A stretch of DNA of 64,000 nt from Citrobacter freundii (GCF_011077955.1 NZ_JAALBX010000017.1:21533-85532); one strand, 5' to 3'; counted from the first letter of the stretch, positions 53,463 through 63,561 are shown. Notes: generated from the letters alone by a model not told the origin. Translations and numbers: made by a program.

Positions 53463-55003
53463 CCCGCGAGGAAAAAGCGAAACGCCGGATTGTTTGACTC
53501 ATCATGGCAGTCATAACCCAGCTCATTGAGTCGGGTTTCGAAATCCGGCTCATGATCGCCCAATTCAAACGCGGCCAATACGCGACCATAATCCGTGCCA
53601 TGGCTGCGGTAGTGGAACAGCGAAATATTCCAGTGGGTGCCGAGGGTGTGTAAAAATTTCAGCAGCGCGCCGGGCGATTCGGGGAATTCGAAGCTGTAGA
53701 GCCGCTCGTGCAGCGGGCGCGAAGGCCGTCCTCCCACCATATAACGTACGTGCAGCTTCGCCATTTCATCGTCAGAAAGATCGACCACGTCATAACCGCC
53801 TTCGGTCAGCATGGAGAGGATCTCTTTACGCTCATCAAGCCCACGGCTCAGACGAACGCCCACAAAAATACAGGCATCTTTGGCATCGGCGAAGCGGTAG
53901 TTAAATTCCGTCACCGAACGACCACCCAGCAACTGGCAAAATTTCAGGAAGCTGCCTTTCTCTTCCGGGATGGTGACCGCCAGCAGCGCTTCGCGCTGTT
54001 CGCCAAGTTCACAGCGCTCTGACACATAACGCAGCCCGTGGAAATTGACGTTCGCCCCGGACAGCACATGCGCCAGACGCTCGCCGTGAATGTTGTGCTG
54101 CTGGATGTATTTCTTCATGCCCGCCAGCGCCAGCGCGCCAGACGGCTCCGCCACGGCACGCACATCTTCAAACAAGTCCTTCATGGCCGCGCAGATAGCG
54201 TCGCTGTCTACCGTGACGATGTCATCCAGATATTCCTTGCAGACCCGGAACGTCTCGTCGCCGATGCGTTTTACCGCCACGCCTTCCGCGAACAGCCCAA
54301 CGCGCGGCAAATCGACTGGTTTACCCGCCTCCAGCGCCGCTTTCAGGCATGCGGAATCTTCAGCTTCCACCGCGATCACTTTGATCTGCGGCATTAACTG
54401 CTTGATCAAGACCGCAACGCCTGCCGCCAACCCACCGCCGCCGACCGGCACAAACACCCGATCGATATGGGCATCCTGCTGAAGCAGTTCCAGCGCCATG
54501 GTGCCTTGTCCGGCGATAACAGCCGGATGATCAAACGGCGGCACATAGGTGAAACCCTGTTGGGTGGATAACTCAATCGCTTTGGCTTTGGCTTCATCGA
54601 AATTGGCGCCGTGCAGCAGCACTTCGCCGCCGAAACCGCGCACTGCATCCACTTTGATATCCGCAGTACTGACCGGCATGACGATTAACGCTTTTACGCC
54701 CAGCCGGGATGACGAAAGTGCGACGCCCTGCGCATGGTTGCCCGCTGAGGCCGTCACGACGCCATGAGATTTCTGCTCGTCGTTAAGGCCTGCCATCATG
54801 GCGTACGCGCCGCGTAGCTTAAAGCTGTGTACCGGCTGGCGGTCTTCGCGCTTGACCAGGATCACATTGCCAAGGCGCGAGGAAAGCTTCTCCATTTTCT
54901 GCAACGGCGTGACCTGCGCCACTTCATAAACGGGCGCACGCAATACCGCACGAAGATACTCCGCCCCGCAGGGGGCGGCTGAAAGGGGCTCCACGTCGGC
55001 CAT
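53459..55003 (-). CDS. ilvA: Biosynthetic threonine deaminase IlvA
   Basis: PLP-dependent conversion of threonine to 2-oxobutyrate, committing to isoleucine; inhibited by isoleucine. 514 residues, as in E. coli. PLP Lys in VHSFKLRGAYAMM, the Gly loop VPVGGGGLAAGVAV, and two C-terminal ACT-like regulatory domains (LLAVTIPEEKGSF, YSFEFPESPGALL). It starts 2 bases after the ilvD stop. The last gene of ilvGMEDA. Confidence 0.98.
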   Translation of the reverse strand: MADVEPLSAAPCGAEYLRAVLRAPVYEVAQVTPLQKMEKLSSRLGNVILVKREDRQPVHSFKLRGAYAMMAGLNDEQKSHGVVTASAGNHAQGVALSSSRLGVKALIVMPVSTADIKVDAVRGFGGEVLLHGANFDEAKAKAIELSTQQGFTYVPPFDHPAVIAGQGTMALELLQQDAHIDRVFVPVGGGGLAAGVAVLIKQLMPQIKVIAVEAEDSACLKAALEAGKPVDLPRVGLFAEGVAVKRIGDETFRVCKEYLDDIVTVDSDAICAAMKDLFEDVRAVAEPSGALALAGMKKYIQQHNIHGERLAHVLSGANVNFHGLRYVSERCELGEQREALLAVTIPEEKGSFLKFCQLLGGRSVTEFNYRFADAKDACIFVGVRLSRGLDERKEILSMLTEGGYDVVDLSDDEMAKLHVRYMVGGRPSRPLHERLYSFEFPESPGALLKFLHTLGTHWNISLFHYRSHGTDYGRVLAAFELGDHEPDFETRLNELGYDCHDESNNPAFRFFLAG

Positions 55004-55005
55004 GA

Positions 55006-56856
55006 TCAGCCCCCTAATTTCGATTTATCGCGCACCGCGCCTTTATCTGCGCTGGTGGCGAGGCTTGCATAAGCGCGCAGGGCGAAAGAGACCTGACGTT
55101 CACGATTACGCGGCGTCCAGGCCTGGTCGCCCCGGGCTTCCTGCGCTTCACGACGAGCCGCCAGATCGCGGTCGCTGACCTGCAACTGGATGTCACGGTT
55201 TGGAATGTCGATAGCAATCAGATCGCCGTCTTCAATCAGGCCGATGGTGCCGCCGCTGGCCGCTTCCGGGGAAACGTGACCAATTGAGAGGCCAGAGGTG
55301 CCGCCGGAAAAACGTCCATCGGTGATAAGCGCACAGGCTTTACCAAGCCCCATGGATTTCAAGAAAGTCGTCGGATAGAGCATCTCCTGCATCCCCGGCC
55401 CACCTTTCGGCCCTTCGTAACGGATAACCACAACATCGCCCGCCACGACTTTGCCGCCGAGAATGGCTTCTACGGCATCGTCCTGGCTTTCATAGACTTT
55501 CGCAGGGCCGGTGAATTTAAGAATGCTGTCGTCTACGCCCGCCGTTTTCACGATACATCCGTTTTCCGCGAAATTGCCGTAAAGTACCGCCAGCCCGCCA
55601 TCCTGACTATAGGCATGCTCCAGCGAACGGATGCAGCCATTCTGGCGGTCATCATCCAGTGAATCCCAACGGCAGGACTGCGAAAACGCCTGCGTGGTGC
55701 GAATACCCGCCGGACCTGCGGAGAACATGCTTTTCACTGCGTCATCTTTGGTGAGCATAATGTCGTAGCGATCGAGCGTTTCCGGCAGCGTCAGCCCCAG
55801 CACGTTATAGACATCGCGGTTTAACAGCCCCGCGCGATCGAGTTCGCCCAGAATGCCCAGTACGCCGCCTGCGCGGTGCACATCTTCCATATGGTATTTC
55901 TGAGTGCTTGGCGCAACCTTACACAGTTGCGGTACGTTGCGAGAAAGCTTGTCGATGTCGCTCATGGTGAAGTCGATTTCTGCTTCCTGCGCCGCCGCCA
56001 ACAGGTGCAGCACGGTATTGGTCGAGCCGCCCATGGCGATATCCAGCGTCATGGCATTTTCAAACGCCGCCTTACTGGCGATGTTGCGCGGCAGGGCGCG
56101 CTCGTCGTCCTGCTCGTAATAACGCTTGGTTAATTCAACGATGCGTTTACCTGCGCTCAGGAACAGCTCTTTGCGATCGGAGTGGGTCGCCAACAGCGAG
56201 CCGTTGCCCGGCTGCGACAGCCCCAACGCTTCGGTCAGGCAGTTCATGGAGTTTGCAGTGAACATGCCAGAGCAGGAGCCGCAGGTCGGGCAAGCGGAAC
56301 GTTCAACCTGATCGCTTTGCTCGTTGCTGACTTTCGGGTCCGCCCCCTGGATCATGGCGTCGACCAGATCGAGTTTGATGATTTTGTCGGAGAGCTTGGT
56401 TTTACCCGCTTCCATCGGCCCGCCGGAGACGAAGATCACCGGAATATTCAGGCGCAGCGAGGCCATTAACATCCCGGGTGTGATTTTATCGCAGTTGGAA
56501 ATGCACACCATCGCATCGGCGCAGTGCGCGTTAACCATATACTCAACGGAGTCGGCAATCAGCTCACGGGACGGCAGTGAATAAAGCATGCCGCCGTGGC
56601 CCATGGCGATGCCATCATCCACGGCAATGGTGTTGAACTCTTTTGCCACGCCGCCTGCGGCTTCGATTTGCTCGGCAACAAGCTTGCCTAAATCACGCAA
56701 ATGCACGTGACCCGGTACGAACTGGGTGAAAGAGTTTACCACCGCGATAATCGGCTTGCCGAAGTCGGCGTCGGTCATGCCGGTGGCGCGCCATAATGCG
56801 CGGGCACCCGCCATATTGCGGCCATGGGTGGTGGTGGCTGAACGGTACTTAGGCAT
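55006..56856 (-). CDS. ilvD: Dihydroxy-acid dehydratase IlvD
   Basis: An iron-sulfur enzyme that dehydrates 2,3-dihydroxy acids in isoleucine/valine synthesis. 616 residues from ATG at 56856, as in E. coli. Cluster ligands are in [12 protein letters not shown] and [32 protein letters not shown] is the conserved C-terminal active-site segment. GGGAG lies 10 bases ahead. An ERIC element separates it from ilvE. Confidence 0.98.
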   Translation of the reverse strand: MPKYRSATTTHGRNMAGARALWRATGMTDADFGKPIIAVVNSFTQFVPGHVHLRDLGKLVAEQIEAAGGVAKEFNTIAVDDGIAMGHGGMLYSLPSRELIADSVEYMVNAHCADAMVCISNCDKITPGMLMASLRLNIPVIFVSGGPMEAGKTKLSDKIIKLDLVDAMIQGADPKVSNEQSDQVERSACPTCGSCSGMFTANSMNCLTEALGLSQPGNGSLLATHSDRKELFLSAGKRIVELTKRYYEQDDERALPRNIASKAAFENAMTLDIAMGGSTNTVLHLLAAAQEAEIDFTMSDIDKLSRNVPQLCKVAPSTQKYHMEDVHRAGGVLGILGELDRAGLLNRDVYNVLGLTLPETLDRYDIMLTKDDAVKSMFSAGPAGIRTTQAFSQSCRWDSLDDDRQNGCIRSLEHAYSQDGGLAVLYGNFAENGCIVKTAGVDDSILKFTGPAKVYESQDDAVEAILGGKVVAGDVVVIRYEGPKGGPGMQEMLYPTTFLKSMGLGKACALITDGRFSGGTSGLSIGHVSPEAASGGTIGLIEDGDLIAIDIPNRDIQLQVSDRDLAARREAQEARGDQAWTPRNRERQVSFALRAYASLATSADKGAVRDKSKLGG

Positions 56857-56888
56857 GCTTGATTTACTCCCGTCTGTCTGCTTTCCCT

Positions 56889-57002
56889 TCATACTTCACG
56901 CCACAGGTGCGTTGGCGGCCTTGCTCATTCCAGGCACTTACTTAAGTAAGATCCGGAGGATTCGCTGCGTTGCCGACTGCCTGTGACGCGAATTATTTTG
57001 GG
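56889..57002. repeat. ERIC element between ilvE and ilvD
   Basis: Inverted with respect to the other three: TCATACTTCA, GGTGCGTTGG, TTGCTCATTCCAGGCACTTA, CTTAAGTAAG, GGAGGATTC, TTGCCG and GAATTATTTTGGG match the complementary ERIC consensus end to end. The best preserved copy here. It is transcribed inside the ilvGMEDA mRNA. Confidence 0.9.
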
Positions 57003-57011
57003 AAAAATTTT

Positions 57012-57941
57012 TTATGAATTTACTTGATCCAACCAGCCCCATTTATCTTCCGTTTCACCGGTGAAGAGGCCAAAGAATGCTTGCTGAATACGTTTGGTGA
57101 CCGGGCCGCAACGGCCTTCGCCTACCTGGATGCCGTCAACGCTGCGCACCGGAGTGATTTCTGCCGCAGTGCCAGACATAAATACTTCGTCGGCCAGATA
57201 CAGAGATTCACGTGACAACACCTGCTCACGCACTTCGATACCCAAATCTTTGGCAAGCTTAATAATGGCGTCACGGGTAATGCCCGGCAGCGCAGATGAG
57301 GTGAACGGCGGGGTAAACAGAATGCCGTCTTTCACTTCAAACAGGTTTTCGCCCGCACCTTCAGAAATGTAGCCATTCACGTCCAGTGCGATGCCTTCCT
57401 GATAACCGTGGCGGCGCGCTTCGCTGCCAACCAGTAAAGAAGAAAGGTAGTTACCGCCCGCTTTAGCGGCCGTCGGAATGGTGTTCGGCGCGACGCGGTT
57501 CCAGGAAGAAACCATGGCGTCAATGCCCTGCTCCAGCGCTTCGGCGCCTAAGTAAGCGCCCCACGGGAACGCGGCGATAATCACATCGGTGGTGTATCCC
57601 GCCGGCGGGTTCACGCCCATACCGACATCGCCTACAAAGACCAGCGGGCGAATGTAGGCGCTCACCAGATTGTTTTTACGGATCACCTGACGGCACGCTT
57701 CCATCAGCTCATCAACGCTTTGCGTCACCGGGAAACGATAGATTTTTGCGGAATCACGCAGGCGCTGCATATGCTCGCGATGACGAAAAACTACCGGTCC
57801 TTTATGAGAGTCATAGCAACGGATCCCTTCAAAGACTGACGTACCGTAGTGCAGCGCATGAGACATCACGTGAACCTTCGCTTCGCCCCATGGAACCATC
57901 TCACCGTTGAACCAGATATAATCAGCTTTTTTCGTCGTCAT
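57012..57941 (-). CDS. ilvE: Branched-chain amino acid aminotransferase IlvE
   Basis: A PLP class IV transaminase for the last step of leucine, isoleucine and valine synthesis. 309 residues from ATG at 57941, as in E. coli (TTKKADYIWFNGEMVPWGEA). The PLP Lys is in PTAAKAGGNYLSS. GYISEGAGENLFEVKDG and EVFMSGTAAEITPVRSVDG are family signatures. It follows ilvM by 16 bp. Confidence 0.98.
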   Translation of the reverse strand: MTTKKADYIWFNGEMVPWGEAKVHVMSHALHYGTSVFEGIRCYDSHKGPVVFRHREHMQRLRDSAKIYRFPVTQSVDELMEACRQVIRKNNLVSAYIRPLVFVGDVGMGVNPPAGYTTDVIIAAFPWGAYLGAEALEQGIDAMVSSWNRVAPNTIPTAAKAGGNYLSSLLVGSEARRHGYQEGIALDVNGYISEGAGENLFEVKDGILFTPPFTSSALPGITRDAIIKLAKDLGIEVREQVLSRESLYLADEVFMSGTAAEITPVRSVDGIQVGEGRCGPVTKRIQQAFFGLFTGETEDKWGWLDQVNS

Positions 57942-57957
57942 TTTTCTTCCTTTGCGC

Positions 57958-58227
57958 TTATGCGCGGATTTGTTGTGATAATGAGTGTTGTCTTTCCTGC
58001 TGGATTTCGACATAAGCGACATCGACCAGCTTACTCAGTTGACTAAACAGTAATTCGACAGGGCGAAGACTGGCAACGGTCAATTCAATATTTATATTTT
58101 CTGCGTTGCCGGTTGTTGCCATATTCATCGAGCAGATCTCAAAACCGCGATGGCGAACCACACGCAGAACGCGCTCCAGCGTCTCAGGACGAAAACGCGC
58201 CTGTACGGCCAGTTGATGTTGCATCAT
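57958..58227 (-). CDS. ilvM: Acetohydroxyacid synthase II small subunit IlvM
   Basis: An 89-residue ACT-domain regulatory subunit (E. coli 87). [20 protein letters not shown] and [15 protein letters not shown] mark the family. Its ATG overlaps the ilvG stop by four bases; a second ATG follows directly. AHAS II is the valine-insensitive isoenzyme, and this small subunit is needed for activity. Confidence 0.95.
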   Translation of the reverse strand: MMQHQLAVQARFRPETLERVLRVVRHRGFEICSMNMATTGNAENINIELTVASLRPVELLFSQLSKLVDVAYVEIQQERQHSLSQQIRA

Positions 58228-59870
58228 GATAATTTCTCCAGCATTTGAGAGTTACTGGCACCCGGCGGTACCAGCGGCCAGACGTTTTCCAGTTCATCGA
58301 TTGAGACATGAAGCAGATAAGGCCCTTCGCTTGCCAACATGGCGTCTAACGCGGGTTCTACTTGTTCTTTGCGGGTGATGTGTTGGCCTGGGATACCGAA
58401 AGCGCGGGCCAACATTAAAAAATCGGGGTTATCGGTCAGGGTGGTTTCGCTGTAACGCTCGGCAAAAAATAATTGCTGCCACTGGCGAACCATGCCTAAA
58501 CGCTGGTTATCCAGTAAGACAATTTTCACCGGCAACTGCTTTCGCTTCACCGTGCCCAGTTCCTGAACATTCATCATGAATGACCCATCACCGGAGATGC
58601 AGATAACCGTATCGTCAGGACGGGCCACTTGTGCGCCAACCGCAGCCGGCAATCCAAAGCCCATGGTACCGAGCCCGCTTGAAGTGATGAAATTCTCAGG
58701 ACGGCTGAAGCGCATATGCTGGGCGGCCCACATCTGATGCTGCCCGACGTCTGTCGTCACCACGCAGTCGTGTGGTTTTCGTTCGGAGAGTTGTTTTAAC
58801 AGCAGCGGCGCATAGATCGCCTCACCGGGATGATCGTAACGCCAGACATGATCGGCTTGCAGCGCACTGACTTCTTCACGCCATGCCTCGATAGCCAGCG
58901 GCTTTTGTAAAGCAGGCAACAAATGATTCAGTGAGCCTTGCAGCGCAACATGCGCCTGGCGCAGTTTGTTCATTTCCGCCGGGTCGATATCCATATGGAT
59001 AACTTTGGCATGCGGCGCGAACGTATTGAGTTTGCCGGTTACGCGATCATCGAAACGCGCGCCTACCGCGATCAGCAGATCGCATGCCTGCACGGCCAGG
59101 TTAGCCGCTTTCGTACCGTGCATGCCCAGCATGCCTACGTAGCCGGGATAATCAGCTGGAACGGCGCCCAATCCTTTTAACGTCACAGTGGCAGGCATGG
59201 CGGTCACCCCTAAAAACTCGCGCAACGCGGGAACCGCTTGCGCCATACCGACGCCGCCCCCCACGTAAACCATCGGTTTCTTCGCCTGGCTCAACATAGC
59301 GCGAGCCTGTTCCAGCTCGGCATGAGGCAACTCAACGGCGTCTTCCACTGTGGCCAGACAAGGTTCCAGATCGCCGCTGGCAATTTGGATATCTTTAGGG
59401 ATATCAACCAAAACGGGCCCCGGACGCCCGGAGCTGGCGATTTCAAACGCTTGTGCGATAACGCGAGGCAATTCTTCTAAGGATTCAACAAGGAAGCTGT
59501 GCTTGGTGCATGCCAGTGAAAGACCCAGCACATCCACCTCCTGAAACGCGTCGGTACCGATCAACGCCGAACCAACCTGCCCGGTGATGGCAACGACGGG
59601 AACGGAATCCAGTAATGCATCGGCTAAACCAGTGATGAGGTTGGTCGCACCTGGCCCCGAGGTTGCGATACACACGCCTGTTTTACCGGTTGAACGCGCA
59701 TAACCGATGGCAGCCATCGCGGCGCCCTGCTCGTGGCGACACAGTAGATGCTCGACGCCGCCATCATATAACGCATCGTATACGGGCATTATCGCCCCGC
59801 CGGGATAGCCGAAAACCGTGTCTACCCCCTGAGCTCGCAAAGCATGTACCACCCACTGCGCACCATTCAT
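58224..59870 (-). CDS. ilvG: Acetohydroxyacid synthase II large subunit IlvG (intact)
   Basis: A thiamine-diphosphate, FAD-dependent synthase of acetolactate and acetohydroxybutyrate. 548 uninterrupted residues: [20 protein letters not shown], the Glu-containing [16 protein letters not shown], and ThDP motif [20 protein letters not shown]. In E. coli K-12 this gene carries a frameshift that causes valine sensitivity; here it is whole, as in Salmonella, so valine-resistant growth is predicted. Preceded by ilvX and ilvL. Confidence 0.98.
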   Translation of the reverse strand: MNGAQWVVHALRAQGVDTVFGYPGGAIMPVYDALYDGGVEHLLCRHEQGAAMAAIGYARSTGKTGVCIATSGPGATNLITGLADALLDSVPVVAITGQVGSALIGTDAFQEVDVLGLSLACTKHSFLVESLEELPRVIAQAFEIASSGRPGPVLVDIPKDIQIASGDLEPCLATVEDAVELPHAELEQARAMLSQAKKPMVYVGGGVGMAQAVPALREFLGVTAMPATVTLKGLGAVPADYPGYVGMLGMHGTKAANLAVQACDLLIAVGARFDDRVTGKLNTFAPHAKVIHMDIDPAEMNKLRQAHVALQGSLNHLLPALQKPLAIEAWREEVSALQADHVWRYDHPGEAIYAPLLLKQLSERKPHDCVVTTDVGQHQMWAAQHMRFSRPENFITSSGLGTMGFGLPAAVGAQVARPDDTVICISGDGSFMMNVQELGTVKRKQLPVKIVLLDNQRLGMVRQWQQLFFAERYSETTLTDNPDFLMLARAFGIPGQHITRKEQVEPALDAMLASEGPYLLHVSIDELENVWPLVPPGASNSQMLEKLS

Positions 59871-59872
59871 AG

Positions 59873-59923
59873 TTAATTTTCCGTTACAGAATGAGGCAAA
59901 CAGGATTTTATGCTACCAGGCAT
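59873..59923 (-). CDS. ilvX: Small protein IlvX
   Basis: A 16-residue frame [16 protein letters not shown] ends 2 bases before the ilvG start, the same length and spacing as E. coli IlvX (which I recall as MNNSTKFCFSRFRTGN). Met, Ser4, Lys6, Cys8, Thr14 and Asn16 coincide. AGGGG lies 7 bases before the ATG. IlvX is known to be made in E. coli, function unclear. The low residue conservation with strict size and position suggests that translation itself may matter, for coupling into ilvG. Confidence 0.7.
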   Translation of the reverse strand: MPGSIKSCLPHSVTEN

Positions 59924-59952
59924 CATTTACCCCTAATCACCATTCATTAGCT

Positions 59953-59987
59953 AATAAAAAACCCCCGGACCTTTCGGTGCGGGGGTT
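59953..59987 (-). terminator. ilv attenuator terminator
   Basis: On the minus strand ACCCCCG...CGGGGGT, with an inner GGACC/GGT pairing, is followed by TTTTTTATTAG. It lies 22 bases after the ilvL stop and is the intrinsic terminator of ilvGMEDA attenuation by charged Ile, Val and Leu tRNAs. Confidence 0.93.
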
Positions 59988-60009
59988 CTCGTTGATTCAG
60001 GCTTGATTT

Positions 60010-60108
60010 TTAAGCCTTTCTTTCTCCAAGTGCAGCCCCGCACGGTGGGATAATAATCACCACCACGCTAATCACGACCAGGCTAATCACTCGTAGAAGG
60101 GCTGTCAT
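60010..60108 (-). CDS. ilvL: ilv operon leader peptide IlvL
   Basis: A 32-residue leader: MTALLRVISLVVISVVVIII, then PPCGAALGERKA. Twenty residues include a dense run of Ile, Val and Leu codons, the regulatory amino acids. Ribosome stalling in this run prevents the downstream terminator. The E. coli peptide is the same length; a Glu/Arg difference occurs near the end. The operon promoter should lie within about 60 bases upstream; hexamers are not clear to me. Confidence 0.95.
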   Translation of the reverse strand: MTALLRVISLVVISVVVIIIPPCGAALGERKA

Positions 60109-60444
60109 TTTGGCTATTTCTTACATCGTAATCGAAGGAATACCTAAAGGGGTACCATAGAGCAGGCTCAACATACAACAAATTTTTACAGTTATCGGTT
60201 CATGCAAGTTGCCATAAATCCAAAAACTCACTGTTTTTTATAAAGTAAATGGTAAGTGAATTTTTTTCAGGAAAAACGTTTTCCTTGCTGATTTTGAACT
60301 CGAGACGCTTTTACGAGTGTGGTTCCAGTCTGCCTGTCAAAAATGAAATTCTTATTACTTCCCCTGGAAGCGCGCACGTAAATTCGTTATCCCGCAATGT
60401 TACTGAGGGGATTCAAAGGGCACACTCTTCGCACTGGAGGAGTT

Positions 60445-61965
60445 ATGTCACTATCGGTTATCTATACACGCGCAGCATTAGGCGTCAGCGCCCCACTGGT
60501 TACGGTTGAAGTACATATCAGCCAGGGGCTGCCGGGGCTGACTATCGTTGGGCTACCCGAAACAACCGTCAAAGAAGCCCGCGATCGGGTGCGAAGCGCC
60601 CTGATCAACAGCGGCTACACCTTCCCGGCCCGTAAAATCACTATCAATCTTGCCCCTGCTGATTTACCGAAAGAGGGGGGACGATACGATTTACCTATCG
60701 CTATTGCGCTCCTGGCGGCGTCTGAGCAGCTTAATGCCACGAATCTACGTGATTATGAGTTTGTGGGTGAACTGGCGCTTACAGGTGCTCTCAGAGGTGT
60801 TCCCGGCGCAATATGCGCAGCGATGGAAGCATTGCGCGCAGACAGGAAGATTATTGTCTCACAGGATAATTCGCGGGAAGTAGGCCTGATACAGGAGCAA
60901 GGATGTTTAATCGCTCCGCACCTTCAGCACGTTTGCGCCTTTCTTGAAGGCAAAGGGGAGCTGGATTCCCCCTGCGTTGAACAACCACTCTCACCCGTGC
61001 TGACCGGCGATCTCAACGAAGTTGTGGGTCAACAACAGGGGAAGCGCGCGCTGGAGATAACCGCTTCGGGCGGCCATAACCTATTGTTTATCGGGCCACC
61101 GGGCACGGGTAAAACGATGCTCGCCAGTCGACTTAACGGTCTGTTGCCAATATTAAGCGATCAGGAGGCGCTGGAAAGCGCTGCCATACAAAGCCTGGTC
61201 AATCCGCACATGCTTCATCAACAATGGCGTCAGCGTCCGTTCCGGGCGCCTCATCACAGCGCATCCTTATCTGCAATGGTAGGCGGCGGTGCGATCCCCG
61301 CACCTGGCGAAATTTCATTGGCGCACAATGGGGTACTTTTCCTGGACGAACTTCCGGAATTTGAACGACGTGTGCTGGATGCACTCCGGGAGCCTATAGA
61401 GTCCGGCACAATCCATATATCCAGAACGCGTGCAAAAGTGAGCTATCCGGCACGGTTTCAATTGATTGCCGCTATGAATCCCAGCCCAACAGGGCATTAC
61501 CAGGGAAAGCATAATCGCTGCAGCCCGGAGCAAACACTGCGTTATCTGGGACGGCTCTCCGGCCCGTTCCTGGACAGGTTCGATATTTCACTTGAAATCC
61601 CGCTTCCCCCTCCCGGCATGTTAAGCCAGCGAAATGCCGAGAGCGAAAGTAGTACGCTTATACGCGCCAGGGTTCAGCAGGTGCAAAACAGGCAATTTGA
61701 ACGGCAGGGGAAATTGAATGCCATGCTGGATAACCATGACATCAAGGCTTTTTGTGAACTTGAAAATGAAGATGCTTTATGGATGGAAGAAACGCTGGTA
61801 GCGCTTGGCTTATCGACTCGCGCCTGGTTTAGATTATTACGTGTTGCAAGAACAATTGCGGACATGGCGGGGTCAGACCGTATAACGCGCCCCCATATCC
61901 TTGAGGCGCTATCCTATCGCGCCATCGACAGGATGCTGGTTCATCTGCAAAAAATGCTGGCATAA
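60445..61965 (+). CDS. yifB: YifB, Mg-chelatase-like AAA+ ATPase (ComM family)
   Basis: 506 residues from ATG at 60445 (GGAGG 5 bases ahead), as in E. coli. An N-terminal Lon-like domain (GLPGLTIVGLPETTVKEARDR) is followed by an AAA+ module with Walker A FIGPPGTGKTMLAS and Walker B GVLFLDELPEFERR, and a C-terminal lid. Orthologues named ComM act as branch-migration helicases in transformation of Vibrio and Haemophilus. The role in enterics is undefined. The 336 bases upstream to ilvL hold a GGAAAAACGTTTTCC palindrome at 60270-60284 and the divergent promoters. Confidence 0.94.
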   Translation: MSLSVIYTRAALGVSAPLVTVEVHISQGLPGLTIVGLPETTVKEARDRVRSALINSGYTFPARKITINLAPADLPKEGGRYDLPIAIALLAASEQLNATNLRDYEFVGELALTGALRGVPGAICAAMEALRADRKIIVSQDNSREVGLIQEQGCLIAPHLQHVCAFLEGKGELDSPCVEQPLSPVLTGDLNEVVGQQQGKRALEITASGGHNLLFIGPPGTGKTMLASRLNGLLPILSDQEALESAAIQSLVNPHMLHQQWRQRPFRAPHHSASLSAMVGGGAIPAPGEISLAHNGVLFLDELPEFERRVLDALREPIESGTIHISRTRAKVSYPARFQLIAAMNPSPTGHYQGKHNRCSPEQTLRYLGRLSGPFLDRFDISLEIPLPPPGMLSQRNAESESSTLIRARVQQVQNRQFERQGKLNAMLDNHDIKAFCELENEDALWMEETLVALGLSTRAWFRLLRVARTIADMAGSDRITRPHILEALSYRAIDRMLVHLQKMLA

Positions 61966-61990
61966 AAAAGGGGCTTATCGCCCCTTTTTT
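61964..61990. terminator. Bidirectional terminator between yifB and maoP
   Basis: AAAAAAGGGGC-TTATC-GCCCCTTTTTT overlaps the yifB stop and touches the maoP stop. T-runs flank the stem on both strands, so it can end both convergent transcripts. Confidence 0.93.
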
Positions 61991-62329
61991 TTAATCATCG
62001 CTCTCGGTGTAGTCTTCTATGCCTTCCATCTGCGGCTTGCCGCCAGACAGAGTATGGAAACGTTTTGGACGTTTGATACGCGCCATATACTTAATCCACA
62101 CACGCTCAGCTTCAGTTGCCGGCTCACGCTCACCACGACACACCGATACAAACTGCTTTTCTTCATCAGTGGAAGGTTCGCGCTTACCTAAATCCAGCTC
62201 ATTGAACGCATAGCCACAACGTTCCAGTAACTGTGCTTCTTTGATCGTGAAATCACCATGGCGAGAGAACCCGCGCGGATAATATTTATTGTCGAAAAAT
62301 CGATTAGTCGTCGTAAAGCTTTCCGCCAT
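61991..62329 (-). CDS. maoP: Macrodomain Ori protein MaoP (YifE)
   Basis: 112 residues, as in E. coli, beginning [20 protein letters not shown]. In E. coli MaoP and the nearby site maoS organise the Ori macrodomain of the chromosome. A charged, largely helical protein with no catalytic motif visible. Divergent from hdfR, with maoS in between. Confidence 0.94.
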   Translation of the reverse strand: MAESFTTTNRFFDNKYYPRGFSRHGDFTIKEAQLLERCGYAFNELDLGKREPSTDEEKQFVSVCRGEREPATEAERVWIKYMARIKRPKRFHTLSGGKPQMEGIEDYTESDD

Positions 62330-62364
62330 CCTACACGCTCCTAATTCTCTTGGCCGAGCTATTT

Positions 62365-62381
62365 ATGGCGCGGAGTATTAG
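62365..62381. other. maoS: maoS site of the Ori macrodomain system
   Basis: The 17-bp ATGGCGCGGAGTATTAG is the complement of the maoS sequence as I recall it from E. coli (CTAATACTCCGCGCCAT). It lies in the maoP-hdfR interval, where maoS is located in E. coli. Conservation of 17 contiguous bases in an otherwise divergent intergenic region supports the call. Confidence 0.65.
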
Positions 62382-62448
62382 TTACGCTTGACAGAGCGTC
62401 AAACAAAACATTTAAATCATCACGAGAAAAAAATTTGCGGAGAGAGAT

Positions 62449-63270
62449 GTGGATACTGACTTACTAAAAACCTTCCTTGAAGTCAGCAGAACCCGGCATT
62501 TTGGTCGCGCTGCAGAAGCACTTTACCTGACGCAATCAGCAGTGAGCTTTCGAATCCGTCAGTTAGAGAACCAGTTAGGGGTTAATCTTTTTACGCGCCA
62601 TCGTAATAACATCAGGCTGACAGCAGCAGGTGAGAAATTACTGCCCTATGCTGAAAATCTTATGAGTACCTGGCAGGCGGCAAAAAAAGATGTCGCGCAC
62701 ACCACCCGACATAATGAACTCTCCATTGGTGCCAGCGCATCGTTATGGGAGTGTATGCTGACAACCTGGCTTGGCAGCTTATATGGAACTTATAGCAACC
62801 TCCAGTTCGAGGCCCGAATAGCACAGCGTCAGTCGCTGGTTAAACAATTGCATGAACGCCAGTTGGATCTGCTTATCACCACAGAAGCGCCCAAGATGGA
62901 TGAATTTTCCAGCCAGTTGCTGGGGCATTTCACCTTAGCGCTTTTTGCTTCGACACCGGATAAAAGTAAATCTGAGTTGAGTTATTTACGGCTCGATTGG
63001 GGCCCTGATTTTCAGCAACATGAGTCTGGCCTTATCGCTCAGGACGATATTCCTTTTCTGACAACAAGTTCTGCAGAAATCATCAGGAAAATTCTTCCAC
63101 AGCTTAATGGTTGCACCTGGTTGCCTACAGTCTGGGCTGAGCAGAAAGCCGATCTTTTCATGGTCACTGATTCCACCACGCTTTCTCGGCCGCTCTATGC
63201 CATTTGGCTGCAAAACAGTGATAAACAACAATGGATTAAAGAGTTACTTAAGACGCCGCTTGTCGCGTAA
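62449..63270 (+). CDS. hdfR: LysR-type regulator HdfR
   Basis: 273 residues (E. coli 279) from GTG at 62449, with GGAGAGAG ahead; an ATG two bases upstream is out of frame. N-terminal helix-turn-helix: [20 protein letters not shown], then [12 protein letters not shown]. The effector domain is shorter than E. coli around residue 105. HdfR represses flhDC and regulates gltBD in E. coli. Codons here and in yifB look more AT-rich than in the ilv genes. Confidence 0.94.
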   Translation: MDTDLLKTFLEVSRTRHFGRAAEALYLTQSAVSFRIRQLENQLGVNLFTRHRNNIRLTAAGEKLLPYAENLMSTWQAAKKDVAHTTRHNELSIGASASLWECMLTTWLGSLYGTYSNLQFEARIAQRQSLVKQLHERQLDLLITTEAPKMDEFSSQLLGHFTLALFASTPDKSKSELSYLRLDWGPDFQQHESGLIAQDDIPFLTTSSAEIIRKILPQLNGCTWLPTVWAEQKADLFMVTDSTTLSRPLYAIWLQNSDKQQWIKELLKTPLVA

Positions 63271-63317
63271 TAGGGTGAAAATAAAAAAGAATGGAGTTAG
63301 AGGGGTAAACGAAAAGC

Positions 63318-63348
63318 AAAAAAAAATCCTTAGCCGAAGCTAAGGATT
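63318..63348 (-). terminator. Terminator of the rRNA-tRNA operon
   Basis: On the minus strand AATCCTTAGC-TTCG-GCTAAGGATT is followed by seven further T, 6 bases after the tRNA-Trp CCA end. A UUCG-capped intrinsic terminator. Confidence 0.95.
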
Positions 63349-63353
63349 ATTTC

Positions 63354-63429
<76 letters not shown>

Positions 63430-63437
63430 AAATAGGG

Positions 63438-63514
63438 TGGCGGAACGGACGGGACTCGAACCCGCGACCCCCTGCGTGACAGGCAGGTATTCTAACCGAC
63501 TGAACTACCGCTCC
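63438..63514 (-). tRNA. aspT: tRNA-Asp (anticodon GTC)
   Basis: 77 nt with encoded CCA. It begins GGAGCGGTAGTTCAGTCGG, the anticodon loop is CTGTCAC, the T-arm is GGGTTCGAGTCCC and the 3' end is CGTTCCGCCA. Separated from tRNA-Trp by 8 bases and from 5S rRNA by a 190-base hairpin-rich spacer. Confidence 0.97.
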
Positions 63515-63561
63515 ACCGAATTTTTCTACAACCACCGGTTTGTTGCCCCGGTTTACTGCTT

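Noticed and set aside
60249..60444. An extended N-terminus or extra small gene upstream of yifB
   Set aside because: The frame upstream of 60445 is not family-like and the GGAGG ribosome site clearly serves the ATG at 60445.
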